The translations under genes and the position numbers were made by a program. DNA of 19,936 nt, from NCBI GenBank assembly GCA_900551885.1, contig URXS01000028.1, forward strand, positions 1 to 19,936, in the 5' to 3' direction. Of the stretch, positions 7,125 through 13,958 are shown in pieces. The number at the start of each line of letters is the position of its first letter. Within the stretch, counting starts at the first letter, position 1. The notes beneath the pieces were generated by a model that searched no databases, was not told the origin of the DNA, and saw nothing but the letters and a program-made list of their open reading frames with translations. Source of the DNA: an uncultured Oscillibacter sp. Lineage in GTDB: Bacteria > Bacillota > Clostridia > Oscillospirales > Oscillospiraceae.

Positions 7125-8110
7125 AGGTATTGATTTTGTCGCCCAAAGGCCGGTACGATCTCTATGCCCCTGATTGCCCCTCCCGCCGGGAGGCGGAGCT
7201 GATCTTTCGGGATCGCACAGGTACCGAAGAGGAGTGGCTGGCCGCCGGGGCTGACGCACAGGTGCTGGTAGTGACGCCGGTGACACACATCCGCCGGGAG
7301 CTGATCGGGCAGATGCCCAATCTCCGGCTGATTCAATGCGACGGCGTGGGGTTCGACCGGATTGATCTGGAGGCTGCCTGGCAGCGCGGTATTTACGTGT
7401 GCAACAACGCTGGATGCAATGCCGGTGCCGTGGCGGAGTTGGCGGTGACGCTGATGAGCATGCTGCTGCACCGGACGCTGTGGGGAGACCGGATGATGAA
7501 GGCCGGGCTCCACAGCCAGGCGACCCAAACACTGGAGCGGAATGTGCCACCGGACCTCAGTGTGTCCCATGTGGGACTGGTGGGCCTTGGCCATATCGCC
7601 CTGGCTACGGCACAGCGCCTGCGGGTCAATGGCAGCCGGGTATCCTATTATGCCCGGCATCGCCGGACGGCAGAAGAGGAGGCGGCGCTGGGAGTGGGCT
7701 ATCTGCCCCTTTATGAGCTGGCGGAGCAGTGTGACGTCATCAGTCTCCACCTGCCGGCCACGGCGGAGAGCCGCCATCTGCTGGACCGGGAATTCTTTGC
7801 CCATGTAAAGCCCGGAGCGTTTCTGGTGAACACCGCCCGAGGGGCCATCATTGATGATGACGCCCTGTGCCAGGCCGTCCGGTCCGGGCGGATCGCGGGA
7901 GTGGCCCTGGATGCCTATGAACCGGAACCCGCCGGGGCGGATCACCCACTGGTGCGTCTGGCGGCGGAGTTTCCGGACAGAATTATCCTGTGTCCTCACC
8001 AGGGAGGGGTCAGCCAGGCCGCCTTCCGCAACGCGGTGCGGATGGTATTTGAAAATCTGGATCACATTCTAGCCGGAGAGCGCCCGGAGCGGGTGATCAA
8101 CGGGCTTTGA
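7121..8110 (+). CDS. D-isomer-specific 2-hydroxyacid dehydrogenase family protein
   Basis: An NAD(P)-dependent oxidoreductase of 329 aa, the normal family length. The NAD-binding fold begins at VGLVGLGHIALATAQRL (151-167); the third glycine of GxGxxG is Ala160. The catalytic set is intact: Arg240 in NTARGAIIDD, Glu267 in VALDAYEPEP and His293 in CPHQGG. GVGFDRID (75-82) and NNAGCNAGAVAELAVTLM (95-112) are also typical. The substrate (2-hydroxyacid, phosphoglycerate or other) cannot be told from sequence. It starts at GTG 7121, four bases inside the AAA+ gene, with AGGAG at 7111-7115; this implies coupled translation. It is the last gene of the apbE operon, followed by a terminator. Confidence 0.9.
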   Translation: MKVLILSPKGRYDLYAPDCPSRREAELIFRDRTGTEEEWLAAGADAQVLVVTPVTHIRRELIGQMPNLRLIQCDGVGFDRIDLEAAWQRGIYVCNNAGCNAGAVAELAVTLMSMLLHRTLWGDRMMKAGLHSQATQTLERNVPPDLSVSHVGLVGLGHIALATAQRLRVNGSRVSYYARHRRTAEEEAALGVGYLPLYELAEQCDVISLHLPATAESRHLLDREFFAHVKPGAFLVNTARGAIIDDDALCQAVRSGRIAGVALDAYEPEPAGADHPLVRLAAEFPDRIILCPHQGGVSQAAFRNAVRMVFENLDHILAGERPERVINGL

Positions 8111-8128
8111 AGAGAGAAGGAAAATAAG

Positions 8129-8164
8129 CGCCGGAGCGGACATTTGTCCGCTCCGGCGGTTTTT
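8129..8164 (+). terminator. Rho-independent terminator ending the apbE operon
   Basis: CGCCGGAGCGGACA (8129-8142) pairs with TGTCCGCTCCGGCG (8145-8158), then a T-run at 8160-8164. It lies just beyond the stop of the convergent LysM-GH18 gene. On the minus strand the following bases (CTTATTTTCC) are only moderately T-rich, so it may also act weakly in that direction. Confidence 0.9.
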
Positions 8165-8165
8165 G

Positions 8166-9443
8166 TCAGTCGGCAATGTCGTAGAGAGAGGCGGTGGTCA
8201 GCCAGGTCTGGGAGAAGGGCCGCATCAGATTCCAGAAGCCGGCGCCTTTCAGGCCGTACTCCGCGATCAGCTCCAGCTTGGCCGCCAGGCTCCGGGCGTC
8301 CTCAAACCAGACGGCGTGGACCGTGCCGGACTCGCCGGTATAGTAGAAGAAGGGAGACTGGGCAGTCTCGTCGTACTGGATGGCGATGCGGTACTGGATC
8401 GCCAGCTCAATGGCCCGTTGGTTGGAAATGGACTGGGCCCGGGTCTCCCCCCGGACAAAAGGCAGCGGCCAGTCGTAGCCGTAGTTGGATACCCCCAGCA
8501 GCAGCTTGGACCTTGGGATCTCCGTGACGGCGTAGTCCAGCACCTGCCGTACGTTGGGCAGGGGGGCCACCGCCATGGGTGGCCCGGCGGTGTAGCCCCA
8601 CTCGTAGGTCATCAGGAGAACCGCGTCCACGGCGACACCCACAGCGGCGTAATCATGGCCCTCATACAGTAGTCCCCGCTGCTGAGCGGAGGTCTTGGGG
8701 GCCAGGGCCGCCCACAGGAAAAAACCCTGGGAGTTCAACAGCCGGTGCAGCCGGGAGAGAAACGCGGCGTAGGCGGACGCCAGTGAGCCGGGCAGGTACT
8801 CAAAGTCCACGTCCAGTCCGGCGTAGCCCCGGAGGCGAAGCGTTTGCTGGATCTCCGCAATCAACTGGTCCTGGACCGCCTCATCCGTCAGCACCAAGGC
8901 GCCCCGCTCGGTGTCGAACTGGCCGTCCTCCGTCAGCGTGGACAGGTGCATCACCGGTCGGACACCCCGCTGCCGGGCGGCGGAGAGGAGGGCATCGTCC
9001 GCCAGGGGCAATAGATCGCCGGAGGCAGTAATGCCGTAAGTGAAGGGGGCCAGATAGCTGAGATAAGGCAGCTCCGCCGCCAGTAGATTCTCCCCAATGT
9101 AGGGGTATGCGTAGCCGCTAAACAGCGCGGAGCCCAATGTCTGGCCGAAATAGGAGATCACCAGGGTCTCGCCGGACCGCAGGTCCGTGCCGCCGCCCAG
9201 GGGCCAGTTGTTTTGCCACAGACGGCGGACCGTGGTGCCGTAAGCTGCCGCCAGAGAGAACAGCGTCTCTCCAGGGCGGATTACATGAACTCTTTCGGGA
9301 AAGCGGACCACTAAAGTCTGTCCCACAGCCAGCGCTCCGTCGGCGCCCACGTCGTTGTCCGCCGCCAGGCGGCGGGCTTCCACACCGTACTGCGCCGCAA
9401 TGGAGGTCACGGTCTCACCGGATTTGACAACATGAATGGTCAT
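8166..9443 (-). CDS. LysM domain, glycoside hydrolase family 18 protein (spore cortex/peptidoglycan N-acetylglucosaminidase type)
   Basis: A protein of 425 aa resembling SleL/YaaH spore germination hydrolases. Two LysM repeats bind glycans: residues 2-47 (HVVKSGETVTSIAAQYGV) and 51-96 (HVIRPGETLFSLAAAYGT). A GH18 barrel fills about 103-425. The active-site strand is GYAGLDVDFEY (206-216), with Asp211, Asp213 and catalytic Glu215. The usual first Asp of DxxDxDxE is Ala208. MTYEWG (278-283) and the late GAGFWNLMRPF are also typical. There is no signal peptide, as expected for enzymes loaded onto spores from the mother cell. The start is set by GAGGTGA (complement of 9451-9457), 7 nt upstream. 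It is a single gene. I saw no convincing sporulation-sigma promoter. Confidence 0.9.
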   Translation of the reverse strand: MTIHVVKSGETVTSIAAQYGVEARRLAADNDVGADGALAVGQTLVVRFPERVHVIRPGETLFSLAAAYGTTVRRLWQNNWPLGGGTDLRSGETLVISYFGQTLGSALFSGYAYPYIGENLLAAELPYLSYLAPFTYGITASGDLLPLADDALLSAARQRGVRPVMHLSTLTEDGQFDTERGALVLTDEAVQDQLIAEIQQTLRLRGYAGLDVDFEYLPGSLASAYAAFLSRLHRLLNSQGFFLWAALAPKTSAQQRGLLYEGHDYAAVGVAVDAVLLMTYEWGYTAGPPMAVAPLPNVRQVLDYAVTEIPRSKLLLGVSNYGYDWPLPFVRGETRAQSISNQRAIELAIQYRIAIQYDETAQSPFFYYTGESGTVHAVWFEDARSLAAKLELIAEYGLKGAGFWNLMRPFSQTWLTTASLYDIAD

Positions 9444-9559
9444 TTGGACATCACCTCTTTTTTTGTAAGCCTATGCGGACAAGTCGGCGGATATGAATGG
9501 GACGGGCCCGACGGGCGTCCAAAAAAGCGGCAAAAGAGTATGCGTGGAAGAATTTTCCC

Positions 9560-9588
9560 TTGCCTTTTGCGAGCCCATCCTGTACCAT
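9560..9588 (+). promoter_or_regulatory. Tentative promoter of the mrp operon
   Basis: TTGCCT (9560-9565), 17-bp spacer, TACCAT (9583-9588): four of six matches in each box. It would give a leader of about 155 nt containing the hairpin at 9706-9738. This is the best candidate found, but weak. Confidence 0.3.
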
Positions 9589-9705
9589 AAATGCAGATAC
9601 TTCCCAAAGCCTGAATCCGGGATAGCGGGTGGGTGGTGTGGAATCAACTTTGACATTTTTTTAACAATTAGAGGCGCGCCATGGAAGGGCTCGCTTGTGC
9701 ATGGA

Positions 9706-9738
9706 CGCCCCGGAGCCTGTGAAGCTGGCGGCGGGGCG
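9706..9738 (+). promoter_or_regulatory. Leader hairpin just before mrpE
   Basis: CGCCCCG (9706-9712) pairs perfectly with CGGGGCG (9732-9738). GCC (9715-9717) can pair with GGC inside. There is no T-run, so it is not a terminator. It lies 14-17 nt before the first ATG candidates of mrpE and could influence translation. The function is inferred from position only. Confidence 0.4.
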
Positions 9739-9752
9739 GGACAGTGCGTTTT

Positions 9753-10235
9753 ATGATGGAGAGACGAGAGGGGGGCACCGGCGTGTTTGTGCTGTTTTTC
9801 CTGCTGTGGCTGCTGATGACCGGTGATATAACAGTTCACGCCTGCCTGTGGGGACTGGCGGTGTCTGCGGCCATGACCTGGTTTTGCAGGAAATTTCTGG
9901 ATTACCACCTGTCGCTGCCCCGGCCGGGCCGGCTGTGGACCGGGGTCCGGTATCTGGGCTATCTGCTAGTGGAAATGCTGAAAGCCGGCTTTGTGGTGAT
10001 GCGGCTGGTATACACCCGGGGGCGAAACACGCAGCCGGTACTGGTGTGGTTTGACACGCCCCTGGAGACGGACCGGGCCCGGGCAATCCTGGCGGACTCC
10101 ATCACGCTGACTGCCGGTACCATCACCGTGACGGCGGCTGATGGGCGTTTTTGCGTCCACGCACTGGATGAATCACTGGCGACAGGAATTGAGGAAAGTG
10201 AGTTCCAGCGGCGGCTGGAGAAGTTGGAGGCCTGA
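9753..10235 (+). CDS. mrpE: Mrp/Mnh cation:proton antiporter subunit E (MbhA-like)
   Basis: A small membrane subunit of the multisubunit Na+(K+)/H+ antiporter, 160 aa from this start. Two or three hydrophobic helices are followed by a cytoplasmic domain. Typical features are FFLLWLLMTG near the N-terminus, CRKFLDYHL, YLGYLLVEMLKAGFVVMRLVY, and the family signature ARAILADSITLTAGTITV. The start is uncertain. ATG 9753 and 9756 and GTG 9744 lack a clear ribosome site. GTG 9783 has GAGAGGGGG upstream (9766-9775) and gives an N-terminus (MFVLFFLLWLL) that fits clostridial MrpE best. It is the first gene of the operon. The stop lies 2 bp before mrpF. Confidence 0.88.
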   Translation: MMERREGGTGVFVLFFLLWLLMTGDITVHACLWGLAVSAAMTWFCRKFLDYHLSLPRPGRLWTGVRYLGYLLVEMLKAGFVVMRLVYTRGRNTQPVLVWFDTPLETDRARAILADSITLTAGTITVTAADGRFCVHALDESLATGIEESEFQRRLEKLEA

Positions 10236-10237
10236 GC

Positions 10238-10564
10238 ATGGAGCAGGTAAAAAATGCCGTTTTGATTTTCGGCGCCATTGTGCTGGCGGCGCTGTGCCTG
10301 GCTACCCTGGTCCGGGCTGTGCTGGGCCCCCGGTTTACTGACCGGATCATCGCCGTCAATGTCATCAACACCCTGGTGGTGGCGGAGATGGTGCTGCTGT
10401 CCGTGTGGATGCGGGAGGATTTCCTGGTGGATGTGGCCCTGCTGTACGCCCTCCTGAGCTTTTTGACGGTGGTGGTGGTTTCCCGGCTGGTGATCACCCG
10501 GCGGCAGAAGCAACTGGAGAAAGAGAAGCGGGAGAGAACAGGAGGCGGCGTCCGTGGTACATAA
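10238..10564 (+). CDS. mrpF: Mrp/Mnh cation:proton antiporter subunit F (MbhB-like)
   Basis: A membrane subunit of 108 aa with three hydrophobic helices. The core LVRAVLGPRFTDRIIAVNVINTLVV (about 24-48) is the MrpF signature. The C-terminus is a charged, lysine-rich tail (QKQLEKEKRERTGG) and slightly longer than in typical members. GGAGG at 10226-10230 lies 7 nt before the ATG and overlaps the end of mrpE. The 3' end overlaps mrpG by 11 nt. In the Mrp complex it is a structural component next to MrpE and MrpG. Confidence 0.92.
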   Translation: MEQVKNAVLIFGAIVLAALCLATLVRAVLGPRFTDRIIAVNVINTLVVAEMVLLSVWMREDFLVDVALLYALLSFLTVVVVSRLVITRRQKQLEKEKRERTGGGVRGT

Positions 10565-10877
10565 CATTGCGACCGTGATCGGGCTGGGATTGCTGCTGTT
10601 CGGGCTGTTTGTGTTTTTCTCGGCGGTACTGGGGCTTTACCGCTTTGGCGATGCCCTGAGCCGGATGCACGCCGCCGCTGTGGGCGACGCCCTGGGGATC
10701 TTCTGCATCCTGGCGGGATTGATGGTGCTCCACGGCTGGTCCTTGTCCGGGGCCAAGACGTTACTGGTGTTTTTGTTCTTGTGGTTGACCAGCCCGGTGT
10801 CCAGCCACCTCATCGCGGAGATGGAGGTCCTGACAGTGCCGGAGATCGAAAGTGAATGCGAGGTGGAGAAGCGATGA
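10554..10877 (+). CDS. mrpG: Mrp/Mnh cation:proton antiporter subunit G (MbhC-like)
   Basis: A membrane subunit of 107 aa with three hydrophobic helices. The family signature AVLGLYRFGDALSRMHAAAVGDALGI (about 24-49) and LFLWLTSPVSSHLIA are present. Start codon GTG 10554 has GGAGG at 10541-10545, 8 nt upstream, inside the end of mrpF. The stop overlaps the ATG of the next gene (ATGA, 10874-10877), so translation is probably coupled. The C-terminal tail is acidic (EIESECEVEKR). Confidence 0.92.
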   Translation: MVHNIATVIGLGLLLFGLFVFFSAVLGLYRFGDALSRMHAAAVGDALGIFCILAGLMVLHGWSLSGAKTLLVFLFLWLTSPVSSHLIAEMEVLTVPEIESECEVEKR

Positions 10878-11125
10878 TCTTGCTGGAGTACATTCTGCTG
10901 ATTGGTGTCATCGTCTGTGCCGTGGCGGCGCCCCTGTGCCGGCGGCTCCTGGCCATGGTGATCGTGTACATGGCGATGTCTCTTCTGATGGCGGTGCTGT
11001 GGAGCCTGCTGCAGAGCCCGGATCTGGCTATCACCGAGGCGGCGGTAGGCGCTGGCGTTACCAGCATCCTGTTCTTCCTGACCCTCAAACGGATTCACGC
11101 ACTGAAGGGGACCCGCGATGGCTGA
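10874..11125 (+). CDS. MbhD-like subunit (split-off C-terminal part of MrpA; DUF4040 type)
   Basis: A protein of 83 aa with three hydrophobic helices. The sequence LLQSPDLAITEAAVGAGVTSILFFLTLKRI (about 45-74) is the hallmark of the MbhD domain. In canonical bacterial MrpA that domain follows the NuoL-like part within one large protein; here it is a separate gene, as in archaeal mbh operons. The conserved acidic residues in PDLAITEAAVG are intact. ATG 10874 is favoured over ATG 10856, as GGTGGAG at 10862-10868 sits 5 nt upstream and the ATGA overlap with mrpG is typical. It overlaps the next gene by 8 nt. Confidence 0.88.
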   Translation: MILLEYILLIGVIVCAVAAPLCRRLLAMVIVYMAMSLLMAVLWSLLQSPDLAITEAAVGAGVTSILFFLTLKRIHALKGTRDG

Positions 11126-12014
11126 CCGGATGGAAAAGGAGAATTGGCGCCAGAAGCTGACCGCCTGGGTGGACGGTGAGCGGGAGCCCAAGGACCAGAC
11201 GCTGTTCGTCATGGAGCAGCGTCCGCCCCGCGATACCCGCCCCAGCGACGAGGAGCATGAGCGCCGGGAAAAACACCGGCTGCACCGGTTTTTCAACTGG
11301 TATCCTGCTGCGGCAGGCGTGCTGTGCCTGGCTCTGGTGGCCATTATGATGGCGGCAGTGGTGACTATGCCGGCCTTCGGCGAGGAAGATAACCCCACCA
11401 ACAACGAGGTCGCCCAGCATTACCTGGAGTATGGCGAGGAGGAGACCGGCTCCGCCAACGCCGTGACTGCCATGATTTTGAGCTACCGGGGCTTCGATAC
11501 CCTGGGGGAGAGCTGTGTGCTGTTTCTGGCGGTGACGGCGGTGATGATCCTGCTGCTGCGGGACCGCAACAATACCTCCGACACCGATCTTGCCAAGCAG
11601 GCCAGAGAGGATGCCATTATCCAATCCCACCCCGATCCGATTCTGCGACAGACCTCCTGGCTGTTGGTGCCCTTCATCTTCCTCTTTGCCATTTATGTGC
11701 TGCTCCATGGGGAGGAGTCGCCGGGCGGCGGTTTCTCCGGTGGGACGGTGTTAGGAGCGGGATTGATTCTGTTTTCCGCCGCCTTTGGACACCAGAGTAT
11801 CCGCACCTTCATGGACCGGCGGACCTACGCTGCGGTGCGCACGTGCGGACTGCTGTTGTATGCCCTACTGTACGGCGCCTACATTTTTATTGGAGCAAAT
11901 GGGCTGCCCAATTACCTCACCGGCATGACGCTGCTGATCGACCTGGCGGTGGGGCTGGTGGTGGCCTGTACGGTGTACGGCTTTTACGCCCTCTTCTCCC
12001 GGGGGGAGCTGTGA
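11118..12014 (+). CDS. mrpB: MbhE-MrpB fusion subunit of the Mrp antiporter
   Basis: A protein of 298 aa with three parts. Residues 1-60 are a highly charged, non-hydrophobic N-terminus rich in Arg/Glu. Residues about 62-147 match MbhE, with two helices around NAVTAMILSYRGFDTLGES (114-132); this normally lies at the C-terminus of MrpA or is a separate subunit. Residues about 175-294 match MrpB, with the signature LLHGEESPGGGFSGGTVLGAG (195-215) and NYLTGMTLLIDLAVG. The start ATG 11118 has GAAGGGG at 11104-11110 and overlaps the MbhD-like gene. The fusion joins parts of MrpA and MrpB that touch in the assembled complex. I do not recognise a domain in the charged N-terminal extension. Confidence 0.88.
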   Translation: MADRMEKENWRQKLTAWVDGEREPKDQTLFVMEQRPPRDTRPSDEEHERREKHRLHRFFNWYPAAAGVLCLALVAIMMAAVVTMPAFGEEDNPTNNEVAQHYLEYGEEETGSANAVTAMILSYRGFDTLGESCVLFLAVTAVMILLLRDRNNTSDTDLAKQAREDAIIQSHPDPILRQTSWLLVPFIFLFAIYVLLHGEESPGGGFSGGTVLGAGLILFSAAFGHQSIRTFMDRRTYAAVRTCGLLLYALLYGAYIFIGANGLPNYLTGMTLLIDLAVGLVVACTVYGFYALFSRGEL

Positions 12015-12051
12015 CGGGAGAGACAACGACGAGAGAAAGGCGGGTTTCGGG

Positions 12052-12423
12052 ATGCTGGAGATGATTTTACAGAACCGCTTCGCCGTGACCGCGGTGATTT
12101 TGTTCGGCGTGGGTTTGATGAACATGATGTTGCAGCAGAATCTGCTGCGGAAGGTAGTGGGCTTCAACATCATGGACTCCGCCGTGTTTTTGCTGCTGGC
12201 TTCTCTGGGATACATCGATGGGGGCACCGCACCCATCGTGGGGGACCAGGGTTTCGATCCGCTGTACATCAACCCTATTCCCAGTGGCCTGGTGTTGACG
12301 GGTATCGTGGTATCCGTGTCCATCACAGCGTTTTCCCTGGCCTTGATTCAGCGGATTTACCGACGCTACGGTACCATTGAGATGCGGGAGCTGCTGGAGC
12401 GGGCCCGGAAGGAGGACGACTGA
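12052..12423 (+). CDS. mrpC: Mrp/Mnh cation:proton antiporter subunit C (MbhG / NuoK-like)
   Basis: A NuoK-like membrane subunit of 123 aa with three helices. Features are GVGLMNMMLQQNLLRKVVGFNIMDSAVFLLLASLGY (about 20-55), the loop DPLYINPIPSGLVLTGIVVSVSITAFSLALIQRIY, and a charged tail. The NPIPSGLVLTGIVVS stretch is diagnostic of MrpC. GAAAGG at 12035-12040 is 11 nt upstream of ATG 12052, a rather long spacing; an in-frame ATG at 12061 has no better site. The 37-bp gap before it contains no obvious signal. It overlaps the next gene by one base (TGATG). Confidence 0.93.
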   Translation: MLEMILQNRFAVTAVILFGVGLMNMMLQQNLLRKVVGFNIMDSAVFLLLASLGYIDGGTAPIVGDQGFDPLYINPIPSGLVLTGIVVSVSITAFSLALIQRIYRRYGTIEMRELLERARKEDD

Positions 12424-13937
12424 TGCGGCCGTTTGTGGAGAATCTCCCCTTCCTGTCCATCTTTCTGGCTATTGTGGCCGGCATCGTCTGCGCTTCACTG
12501 CGCCGGGGAATCACTGCCTACCGCTTGACATTGTCTGCTGCCATGGTTGCCGCAATCATGAATGCGGCGGTGCTGGCCTATACCTACTTGGGCCATCTGA
12601 GCTTCACCTATACCATGGGCCGGTTCGTGGCTCCCTATGGAAACGCCATCAAATGCGGGCCGCTGCAGGGACTGCTGAGCACGGTATTCTGTGTGGTGCT
12701 GGCCATGTCTCTGGTGGGCGGACGGCGGGACCTGTTTCATGACATCCTGCCGGAAAAACAGCGGTTTTACTTCGTCATGGTGAATTTGCTGACGGCGTCG
12801 CTGCTGGCGCTGACTTACACCAACGACGTGTTTACCGGCTACGTGTTCATTGAGATCTGCACCATCGCCTCCTGTGCCCTGGTCATGGCCAAGGACAACG
12901 GTCCCAACTTGATTGCCACCATCCGCTACCTCTTTATGAGCCTGCTGGGGTCGGGGCTGTTTCTCATCGGCCTGGCGCTGCTCAACAGCATCACCGGCTA
13001 TCTGCTGATGCCATCTCTGGCAGAAGCAGTGGCGGAGCTGGCGGCTACCGGCCGCTACCATCTGACATTGACGGTATCCATCGGTTTGATCGTAGGGGGC
13101 CTCGGCATCAAAAGCGCCATGTTTCCCTTCCACCTGTGGCTGCCGGATGCCCACGGCGGCGCTACCACCGCCTCCTCCGCCATGCTGTCCGGCCTGGTAC
13201 TGAAGGGGTACATCGTGCTGCTGCTGACCATGATCGGACGGGTGTTCTCCTTGGATCTGATGGTGGAGCTGGGGGTCATGAACGTGATCTTGGCCTTCGG
13301 CCTGCTGGGGATGATCTTTGGTTCTCTGGGGGCCATGCGGGAGCGGCATATCAAACGGATGCTGGCTTATTCCTCCGTGGCTCAGATCGGATATATCTTT
13401 ATGGGCGTGGGACTGGGTACCCTGGCCGGTGTTACGGCTTCTTGCTTCCATATTCTGGTCCACGCCTGCTGCAAGCCACTGCTGTTCGCCTGCGCCGGCC
13501 GGCTCAGCGCCGTCAGTGGCCACCACAAGAGCCTGCGGAACCTGCGGGGCAGTGCCTACCGGGATGTGACGGCGGGCTTGGGCTTTACGGTAGGAGCCCT
13601 GTCCATGATCGGCATTCCGCTGTTCGGCGGATTTGTCTCCAAGCTGTATTTTGCCAGCGCGTCCCTGCCTACCAACAAGACGGCGCTGACGTTGCTGACC
13701 ATTGCGTTGTCCACGGTACTGAATGCCTTGTACTATGTACCGGCACTGCTTGCCATCTGGGTGCGGCCTCCCGCCGAGGAGGAGAAGGCCCTGCTGGCAG
13801 ATGTGACGCCGGAGGAGTTGACCTTCGACCGCTCCTTTACCACCGCGGCGGTGGTGCTGATGGCGGGAATTTTCGTTCTGGGCATTTTCTATCATCCTGT
13901 TTTAAACGTGATCGAGGCTGGGCTCCGGCTACTTTGA
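12423..13937 (+). CDS. mrpD: Proton-translocating antiporter subunit 1, MrpD/NuoN-like (MbhH position)
   Basis: A protein of 504 aa with about 14 hydrophobic helices, of the complex I antiporter-like subunit family. Ion-path residues are present: Glu144 in VFIEICTIAS (TM5), Lys230 in GIKSAMFPFHLWLPDAHGGATTASSAM-type context (TM7, with His237, Asp242, His244) and Lys261 in LVLKG (TM8). HIKRMLAYSSVAQIGYI is the conserved loop and helix after that. Since it directly follows mrpC, it holds the MrpD/MbhH position. GGAGG at 12411-12415 lies 7 nt before ATG 12423. It is the first of four consecutive members of the same superfamily. Confidence 0.9.
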   Translation: MRPFVENLPFLSIFLAIVAGIVCASLRRGITAYRLTLSAAMVAAIMNAAVLAYTYLGHLSFTYTMGRFVAPYGNAIKCGPLQGLLSTVFCVVLAMSLVGGRRDLFHDILPEKQRFYFVMVNLLTASLLALTYTNDVFTGYVFIEICTIASCALVMAKDNGPNLIATIRYLFMSLLGSGLFLIGLALLNSITGYLLMPSLAEAVAELAATGRYHLTLTVSIGLIVGGLGIKSAMFPFHLWLPDAHGGATTASSAMLSGLVLKGYIVLLLTMIGRVFSLDLMVELGVMNVILAFGLLGMIFGSLGAMRERHIKRMLAYSSVAQIGYIFMGVGLGTLAGVTASCFHILVHACCKPLLFACAGRLSAVSGHHKSLRNLRGSAYRDVTAGLGFTVGALSMIGIPLFGGFVSKLYFASASLPTNKTALTLLTIALSTVLNALYYVPALLAIWVRPPAEEEKALLADVTPEELTFDRSFTTAAVVLMAGIFVLGIFYHPVLNVIEAGLRLL

Positions 13938-13958
13938 TGAATGTGTGAGGTTGACGGC

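Larger units (their letters stand above)
9444..9752. other. Divergent intergenic region between LysM-GH18 gene and mrp operon
   Basis: About 310 bp without a supportable gene. It holds the ribosome site of the minus-strand gene (9451-9457). A GC hairpin lies at 9500-9520 (GGAC..GCCC, loop GAC, GGGC-GTCC) with an A-run after it. There is a tentative plus-strand promoter at 9560-9588. An isolated TTGACA lies at 9650-9655 with no matching -10, followed by an AT-rich patch. A strong leader hairpin sits at 9706-9738. I could not match the region to a known riboswitch class. Confidence 0.55.

Noticed and set aside
9500..9520. GC hairpin upstream of the LysM-GH18 gene as a terminator
   Set aside because: On the plus strand it is followed by A and not T, and on the minus strand the T-run comes before the stem, so it does not look like a terminator. 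No gene ends there.
9650..9655. Perfect TTGACA box upstream of mrpE
   Set aside because: At 16-18 bp spacing the sequence is GC-rich (GGCGCG) with no -10 match, so it is not a convincing promoter.
9444..9752. A known riboswitch (Na+, Li+ or c-di-AMP type) before the mrp operon
   Set aside because: I could not match conserved core motifs of any class by eye; only the hairpin is reported.
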